Below, in pieces: positions 57,417 through 64,000 of a stretch of 64,000 bases of DNA. A program made the translations under genes and the position numbers. The stretch covers positions 7,605,015 through 7,669,014 of the forward strand of contig NC_064048.1 of assembly GCF_932526225.1 (NCBI RefSeq). The letters are read 5' to 3'. Below the pieces are notes generated by a model. The model ran no database searches. It was not told the origin of the DNA and saw nothing but the letters and a program-made list of their open reading frames with translations. Numbering within the stretch: position 1 is the first letter of the stretch; every line of letters starts with the position of its first letter. The stretch is from Nematostella vectensis. Taxonomy: Eukaryota; Cnidaria; Anthozoa; Actiniaria; Edwardsiidae.

Positions 57417-58590
57417 GTTGTTTGTTTAGCTTCTTTGATTCACAAGTGATCTGTACATGAGCGAAGTAATATAATGGTAATATTTTAGTATTTTTGTGTT
57501 GAATAACTTGTTCAAAAGAATTGCACGCCATTGTCATGGTAACCAAAGTCATAAAGATATGAACAAAGTTTTAAAGACAAATAGAAAAGCAATTAATTTT
57601 ATTGTAGAACAATGCTTGAAGATAAATACTGTTCTTGTTAACGCCTTAATTTCGTGTGTTGGTGTTAATACACTCACTGTCGTTCAGAATTGAAAAATTC
57701 TTTCTCAGTTTTGGCGAGAGAAGTTTGATGTCAAACTTTGCAATCTCGTGTTTCATTAATGGATTGGAAAACATTTCACTCTGGGGACACAAACAGAGTG
57801 ATTTGAGCCGATTGAAAAAAATCTGCTTAATACCTTAAAATAATATAAAAGAATAACCACCATTGTTAAGCAAACAAAATAATTGCTTTTTGCAGGCACG
57901 AACACAGGTGCATGAGATGAAACGAAAAGGGAGGCAATGAAAATAGACTAAAAAGTTAGATCTTTTTCTGGCAACGAATACATACATGGTTGGGTCATTT
58001 TGTGGACGCGGTAAATCTCGTCCTTTGTATTTTGTTGGGTATGAAATTTTGGCTCTTTTTCTTCCTCTGCTATCATTTATAGTTTAGTAACCCATCGAGA
58101 GGTGGACATCATGTGGAGCAAAGTTTCCTTACGAATAAGCCACTGTATTTTCAATGATAAACAATAACAAAGGAGTGGGTGATTGGCATTATTTAATTCG
58201 CTTTATTATGAAGCATTGAATATTTTGATGAACATACAATTATTTAAGCTATAATTAACATCTATTTTGGAACGTTAAATTTTCTTACCCACTTTGTCTT
58301 GGTAACATAAGTGACGTAGCAAACCTTTACTTAAATTTAAGTATTTGCAACGTTATTTGTGCAGAGCTCATTCAATCCGTACTGTTTTATTTATAAGAAT
58401 CATAGAAAAAATTCACATGAAAAATGCAAATCGAAATGTACAATGTTTTGACCACTTTGTGGGGGGAGACCACTTGAGCGCTGTTTTTTTGTCGGGGGGG
58501 GGGGGGGGGGGTAGGGTGGCAGTGCTTGAAACACGTCCTACTCAGCCCATAAATGTTTCCGAGCCGTAACCTTCTATTGTCTCGAGAAAG

Positions 58591-61500
58591 TTATTTCACA
58601 AAAATATACCCAAATGAAGTAAATCGCTTATTGCAAAACTGACAAGTGTTCCCTACCCAATACCCATTTTGTTTAGCCCCAAATCCTAGCTCGCTATCCG
58701 GGGAGTTGCAATGGTTTTCTCCATTCCCCATAATCCCGATGCGAACCCGATTGTTATTAAAACCATTCCTGCCGCAATTTCTTTGAAGTTCTGAGCCTGC
58801 AATCAGGCCCAGCCAATCAGCTTTCGACATGGACAAATCCTTGAAAGTCCCATCAGCAATGACGTCATACAGGGACTCAGAGGGGTAGTGTAAGTTGAGC
58901 CATCTCAAGTCATCCGCGACTTCCATCCCGATACAGATGTCTTTGAAAGGAGCCTCCCAGTATGTTGATAGCTTGGTCTCCCGGTGGTCTAAACCGGTTA
59001 ATCCTGCCTCTGGGTTGTATTCTAACTTGTTTGACCAGAGTGGTGAATCGTAGCGAAATGTACTCTGAAACCAATGCACAGTACTTTGCGATATATGGAT
59101 TTATTTCAGGGGCAGATTCAAGATATGTTAGGGGTTAAGTGTCCACATCTATTTTATGCTACTCAATACCTTTCAGAAATCTCATAATTTAGGGAAAAAA
59201 GATGACAAAAATGAAAAGAAGTGAGCATATTGCTATTTGAGACTAAAGAAATTTTACGTAAAATAAATGACCAAATTTGACTTAGACATTTCACGTAGAC
59301 TTTCATCGTACGTATACCGTATTTTCAGTTTCATTGTTTTTCTTTTGAATCTCCAAGAACTGGCTAGCTCCTATTAAGCTGTTAGCATGTCGAGGTCCCG
59401 AGGGAACTGACCTTTGAGCCATCTGCTTTCATGACCAGCGTCCATCCCCCACTTCCGCAGATACTGGACATTTGGCAGAACACCTCAGTCACCTTTGAGC
59501 CCACGGTAATACTGTAAGCCTTGTCCTTGCGCATACTTGTTGGGAAAAAATGTTGATTAGTCTACGATCAAGCCCTCGGTATCATACGATGGCAGGGTCG
59601 GTAGGGTTATGTAAGTAATTAAAGCAAATGAAAGTCGGGCATTACTTGTACCTTAACGCGAGTTTGAAAAGCATTTTTAAAGAAAACCGCCGAGAGCTTT
59701 TCGAGTAGAACTGAAAGTTGGATTGTTTATCTACGAGCTTCGAGGTGAGCTTTATTTCTTATGTTCACGAGATTAAATAAACTGGCCTCATTTTTCTATT
59801 ATGCCCATTTATACATCTTAATCATCTTAAACCAATTTGCGCTGTTTATTTGAGAGCGCCTGTGTTTTTTTAGGTGCCGTCATATCAAGGAGTAACGGAA
59901 ACTCAATAAACAAACCTGGATCTCTCGAAGATGTCTTTGCAAGACCGCAAATGACCTGCAACAAATGTGCACAATGAGTATGCTGCGAAAATCATACACC
60001 TAGCTAGAAGAGTGAACAGGCGCGTAGCCAGGAGTTGGGGCAGGAGCGTGTAGCTAGGAGTTAGCGCAGGGGCGTGTAGCTAGGAATGAAACTGGGGGCG
60101 TGTAGCTAGAAGTGAAACATGGGTTTTGAAACTAGAAGTGAAAAAGGGGGCGTGTAGCTAGGAGTGAAACAGGGGGGCATCAAGGAATGAAACAGGGGGC
60201 GTGTAGCTAGGAGTGAAACAGGTTGCGTGTAGCTGGAGTGAAAAAGGGGGCGTGTAGCTTGAAAAAAAAACAGGGGGTGTGTAGCTAAGGGTAAAACCGG
60301 GGGTGTTCAACTAGGAGTGAATACAGGGGGTTTGCTACCAGGAGTGAAGGAGGGGGCGTGTAGCTGGAAATGAAAGAGGGGTGTGTAGCTAGGAGTGAAA
60401 CCGGGGGTGTTCAACTAGGAGTGAAAAAGAGGGCATGTTGCAGGAAATGAAACAGGGGGCGTGTAGCTAGGAGTGAAAAAGGGGGCGTTTAGCAAGAAAT
60501 GAGACAGGGGGCTTGTAGCTAGGAGTAAAAAAAGGGGGCGTGTAGCTAGGAGTGAAAAAGGAGTGTAGCTAGGAGTGAATACAGGTGGTGTTAAGTTAGG
60601 AGTAGAAGCAGAGGGAATGTAGCTATGAACGGGCACAAAAGGGCTGTGTATTGCAGAGTTCTAGCGAAAGTAAGATCGAAGCTAAGACCTCACAAAAGCC
60701 CTTGCTGCACGGGCTTCGTACTCACTGGATATTTCGCAGTGTTCACCGGAGAAGCCTGATTTACACTCGCAGCGATAACCTTGATACCTATCGCTTGAGA
60801 TGACGCATCGGGCGTCGTTCTTACAACGCTCGCACAAGTGGTCCCATGGGGTCTGGGGACGAAAGAATTTTTGGTCGAGTCATTGAGCAAATGATGTAAG
60901 ATTGGGTGCAACGAGTCATTGAGTCAATAATGTGGAATTGGGTACAACGAGTCATAGTCATTAAGCCCGTGATGTGGAATTGAGTACAACGAGTCATAGT
61001 CATTGAGGCAGCCCATTATGTGGGAATCGGTAAAACGAGTCATTGAGCCCATGATGTGGGATTTGGTACAACGAGTCATTAAAGGCCATGATGTGGTATT
61101 GGGTACAACGAGTCATTGAGCCCATGATGTGGGATTGGGTACAACGAGTCATGGAGCCCATGATGTGGGATTGGGTACAACGAGTCATTGAGGCCATGAT
61201 GTGGGATTGGGTACAACGAGTCATTGAGGCCATGATGTGGGATTGGGTACAACGAGTCATTGAGCCCATGATGTGGGATTGGGTACAACGAGTCATTGAG
61301 CCCATGATGTGGGATTGGGTACAACGAGTCATTGAAGCCATGATGTGGGATTGGGTACAACGAGTCATTGAGGCCATGATGTCGGATTGGGTACAACGAG
61401 TCATTGAGCCCATGATGTGGGATTGGGTACAACAAGTCAACGATCCCATGATTCGTTCGGTAGTGAAGTGACGCATCGGGCGACGTTGGAGGAAAAAAGT

Positions 61501-62885
61501 GGTATCTTTTTTTCCTTTTCCCGCATATTTCTTCGCTTCTTTCTTCCCCCTCCCCCTCCCTCTCCTCAACCTCTTCTTTTGCTCGTAGTGAAAAGCCTTT
61601 ACAGAGATCCTTTCGAACTGCTTCCGTGTACCAAACCAAATCCCGGACAATATTGCCATTACTCAGGATACTCCCACTTTTGATACAAATTCTTACCTAC
61701 CCTTTTATAGTAAGTCGAATTTGCATTCTGTACAAGTGCATCCGAAGAAGAGCCATTCACCGCCTCGCGACTCAACTCGCACAGACTCAAGGACTCGGTA
61801 CTTTTATGGTAGTAGTTGGCGGATCTGCATCTTGAGTCAGACAGACAAGCGGCGCTACATTCAAACGCATGCGCCACTTTAACACTTTTGAAGATACTTG
61901 TCGATATGGCAAAACCTGGGAATGCATTTGATAAAAAAGCTTGTCAGGGTGTGATGCGTGTGTTATCACCGTGCAACGAAAATTGCAGGCGAACTTCAGG
62001 GGCCGTCCACACTAACACGGGTTCGTTCGAGGTCGTATTACTATTTGATATTTCTAGGCCTTTTGTCCACACTAACACACTCTAACACGGAGGTCGGATC
62101 CATCGAATCCGGGTACTTTTGAGAACGCTGTTCAAAGTAAATCAAAATGAATCATTATACTTTTGTCCGTTGTGTGGACGGTCGAATCTGTATCAAAATG
62201 AAAACGATAAGGCGTCATATCGCAGGCTCGTCTGCTGCTATGAGCAATCGCATGTCATAAAAATTACGTTACGCCGTACCTCAGCGTTTTCTGACGTTTG
62301 AATCCGTGTTAGTTTGGACGGCTGGATCCAGGCGAAAACGATAGTGTGTACGCTAATCAAGTGATGCATTTTCGGCGAAACGAATCCGGATACTTTTGAA
62401 TTCGTTTTAGTGTTGACGACAACGCATACAATCACACAATCACGAACTTCATACAATCATAAAAAAAAACAATAAACGTCAAAAACTACAAAAACTGCAC
62501 ACATAATCAGATCATTTCCCACTACAAGGATCCACAAAGACTATTCGCTGCAAGGAGTTTTAGATTTCGATATAAAAAAAACCCTCTCTTGACCAAAGCA
62601 AGTTTAAGTTAGCGGCAATTTCTTGTTTTTGAAGATGACTAATAGTACGTAAGGTAACTTACGGTTTTCGAGTTTGGCGAAAACTGTCAAAGCGGAGAGT
62701 TATCTTTGGGATGGGTCTGGACTTTTGCAGCAATTGTGTTTTTCATCAAAAGTTTGAGGCTCACCTTTGGTTGCGGTGAACTTGTCTTCCCTTCGGAAGT
62801 CTCCTCCATCTGTATCACATTGCTGAGAATTGACTCCAATTAGTATTAGACTTAGCTTAAAGGAGACAAGAAATTTCTTATCCAT
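58591..62885 (-). CDS. Secreted PAN-EGF-fibrinogen-like protein, paralogue B, 374 aa
   Basis: Exons 62765-62885, 61701-61939, 60726-60852, 59916-59955, 59412-59535 and 58591-59064; 1125 nt with matching phases (1, 0, 1, 2, 0). A signal peptide (MDKKFLVSFKLSLILIGVNS) precedes a PAN/apple-like region (~41-119; FECSAACLSDSRCRSANYY). One EGF-like module (~120-162) and a fibrinogen-like domain (~165-374; SCKDIFERS, VFCQMSSICGSGGWTLVMKA, STFRYDSPLWSNKLEY, ICIGMEVADDLRWLNLHY, SELQRNCGRNGFNNN, GYIFVK) follow. The architecture and motifs match coral skeletal-matrix (USOMP5-type) proteins, which also occur in non-calcifying anemones. Likely extracellular; the ligand is unknown. The exon-2 donor (AGG|GTAGGT) is chosen because it preserves the frame; a stronger GTAAG lies 4 bases on. 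Confidence 0.87.
60010..60640. repeat. ~28-bp minisatellite, unit B
   Basis: The same unit as 54181-54600 but about 200 bp longer, with its own mix of variants. Confidence 0.9.
60885..61455. repeat. 36-bp minisatellite, unit B, about 15 copies
   Basis: The same unit as 54925-55985 with half the copies. The outermost divergent units (TCATAGTCATTGAG and TCAACGATCCCATGATTCG) are shared between A and B, whereas the central units are homogenised. Confidence 0.95.
62001..62425. mobile_element. GTCCACACTAACACGG element in intron 1, copy B
   Basis: Nearly identical to 56532-56956. Confidence 0.8.
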
Positions 62886-63592
62886 GTTGTTTGCTTAGCT
62901 TATTTGATTCACAAGTGATCTGTTCATGAGCGAAGTAATATAATGGTAATATTTTAGTATTTTTGTGTTGAATAACTTGTTCAAAAGAATTGCACGCCAT
63001 TGTCATGGTAACCAAAGTCATAAAGATATGAACAAAGTTTTAAAGACAAATAGAAAAGCAATTAATTTTATTGTAGAACAATGCTTGAAGATAAATACTG
63101 TTCTTGTTAACGCCTTAATTTCGTGTGTTGGTGTTAATAGACTCACTGTCGTTCAGAATTGTAAAATTCTTTCTCAGTTTTGGCGAGAGAAGTTTGATGT
63201 CAAACTATGCAATCTCATGTTTCATTAATGGTTGGAAAACATTTCACTCTGGGGGCACAAACAGAGTGATTTGAGCCGATTGAATAAAATCTGCTTAATA
63301 CCTTAAAATAATATAAAAGAATAACCACCATTGTTAAGCAAGCAAAATAATTGCTTTTTGCAGGCACGAACACAGGTGCATGAGATGAAACGAAAAGGGA
63401 GGCAATGAAAATAGACTAAAAAGTTAGATCTTTTTCTGGCAACAAAAACATACATGGTTGGGTCATTTTGTGGACGCGGTAAATCCCGTCCTTTGTATGT
63501 TGTTGGGTATGGAATTTTGGCTCTTTTTCTTCCTCGCTGCTATTATTTATAGTTTAGTAACCCATCGAGAGGTGGACATCATGTGGAGCAAA

Positions 63593-64000
63593 TTAAACGA
63601 GCGACACAGAAAGCTCTGCGCAGGAAGATTAAGTTATTTTGGCATCCACAAAACAGTCAAAATCATGCGGAATAATTAGAAAAATTAACCAGGTTCATTT
63701 AATGACCTCTGATCTTTCAGTGTTGTTTGAACGCCTCACACCTAGCGGATGGAAATGGATTGAAAATATTACTTTTACCGGCAATCACTCAAGTCGGACT
63801 AAAAACCTTTATAATTAAGAAACTATTTATGACTAATGTTTCGACGCCTGAGGAATCCTTAAGTGTGGAGAAAAAAATATGTTTTATGTAGCGAAACTGC
63901 CATCATCGACTCTCACTGACTCTCATTGGCCGTTTTTATACTAGAGACTGCTAAGACGTCTACATGACCTTAGGACGTCCTTAACTTGTAGCGTAAAGTA
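63593..64000. other. Unique flank after the duplication, no gene seen
   Basis: AT-rich DNA to the end of the window with no supported coding or repeat feature. Confidence 0.5.

Larger units (their letters stand above)
52380..58121. repeat. Unit A of a tandem segmental duplication
   Basis: Colinear with 58205-63592, from ATTATG(C/A)AGCATTGAATA at the left to GAGGTGGACATCATGTGGAGC at the right. The gene, introns, flanking DNA and even the transposon are shared; the stretch 56.4-58.1 kb is nearly identical to 61.9-63.6 kb. The unit lengths differ mainly because the internal minisatellites have different copy numbers. Confidence 0.95.
58205..63592. repeat. Unit B of the tandem segmental duplication
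   Basis: Colinear with 52380-58121 in the same orientation. The duplication breakpoint is sharp: after GTGGAGCAAA the sequences diverge (TTAAACGAG here, GTTTCCTTAC in A). Confidence 0.95.

Noticed and set aside
55313-61659. Repetitive open frames on both strands (MTRCTQSHIMAS, MMWDWVQRVIEA)
   Set aside because: Products of the 36-bp intronic minisatellite; they are on both strands and interrupt the real exon structure.
57496-63228. Plus-strand 65- and 87-residue frames after the PAN-EGF genes
   Set aside because: The frame breaks differently in the two otherwise near-identical copies, and there is no coding signal.

Overview
The window is intron-rich animal DNA. Several genes are orthologous to widely conserved metazoan genes (SCFD2, C18orf21, an achaete-scute bHLH gene, ALDH16A1, prosaposin, TMEM72). 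A tandem pair encodes secreted PAN/EGF/fibrinogen-like proteins of the kind reported from coral skeletal matrix. Together with the many short terminal-inverted-repeat elements, this suggests an anthozoan cnidarian, most likely a sea anemone such as Nematostella. That assignment is inference. All exon models below were built by hand from the sequence, using GT/AG sites, phase agreement and remembered family sequences.

Layout. 1-6.2 kb: a 36-bp satellite interrupted by a 4.9-kb fold-back element (1184-6086) with 1.6-kb inverted arms and a 6-bp target duplication. 7.4-11.2 kb (-): the first three exons of an SCFD2-like gene, whose intron carries a 1.65-kb transposon with another inverted-repeat element inside it. 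11.6-12.3 kb (+): a C18orf21-like gene, head-to-head with SCFD2. 16.06-16.53 kb (+): a single-exon achaete-scute bHLH gene. 18.7-19.2 kb: a 20-bp minisatellite. 19.6-29.0 kb (-): a complete 11-exon ALDH16A1 (847 aa) that keeps the catalytic cysteine. 31.1-38.3 kb (-): an 11-exon prosaposin-like gene with three saposin domains. 39.1-41.1 kb (-): a broken hAT-type transposase. 41.6-42.9 kb: a diverged non-coding duplication.

43.6-45.4 kb (+): a three-exon gene for a 470-aa secreted protein of unknown family with a GS...SDYDVG motif. 46.7-47.4 kb (+): a small gene or 3' exon whose acceptor and exon start are triplicated. 48.0-50.5 kb (-): a TMEM72-like gene, head-to-head with an unrecognised 154-aa multi-pass membrane protein (50.95-51.41 kb, +). 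52.4-63.6 kb: a tandem duplication of about 5.5 kb. Each unit holds a minus-strand gene for a signal peptide, PAN/apple-like, EGF-like and fibrinogen-like protein, and each gene's introns carry two expanding minisatellites and a short transposon.

The genes do not form one pathway. Two pairs share short divergent promoter regions (SCFD2/C18orf21 and TMEM72/orphan). The least explained items are the fold-back element with its palindrome-CCAAT modules, the secreted 470-aa protein, the two places where tandem repeats have copied splice sites, and the single-base splice-donor difference between the tandem paralogues.
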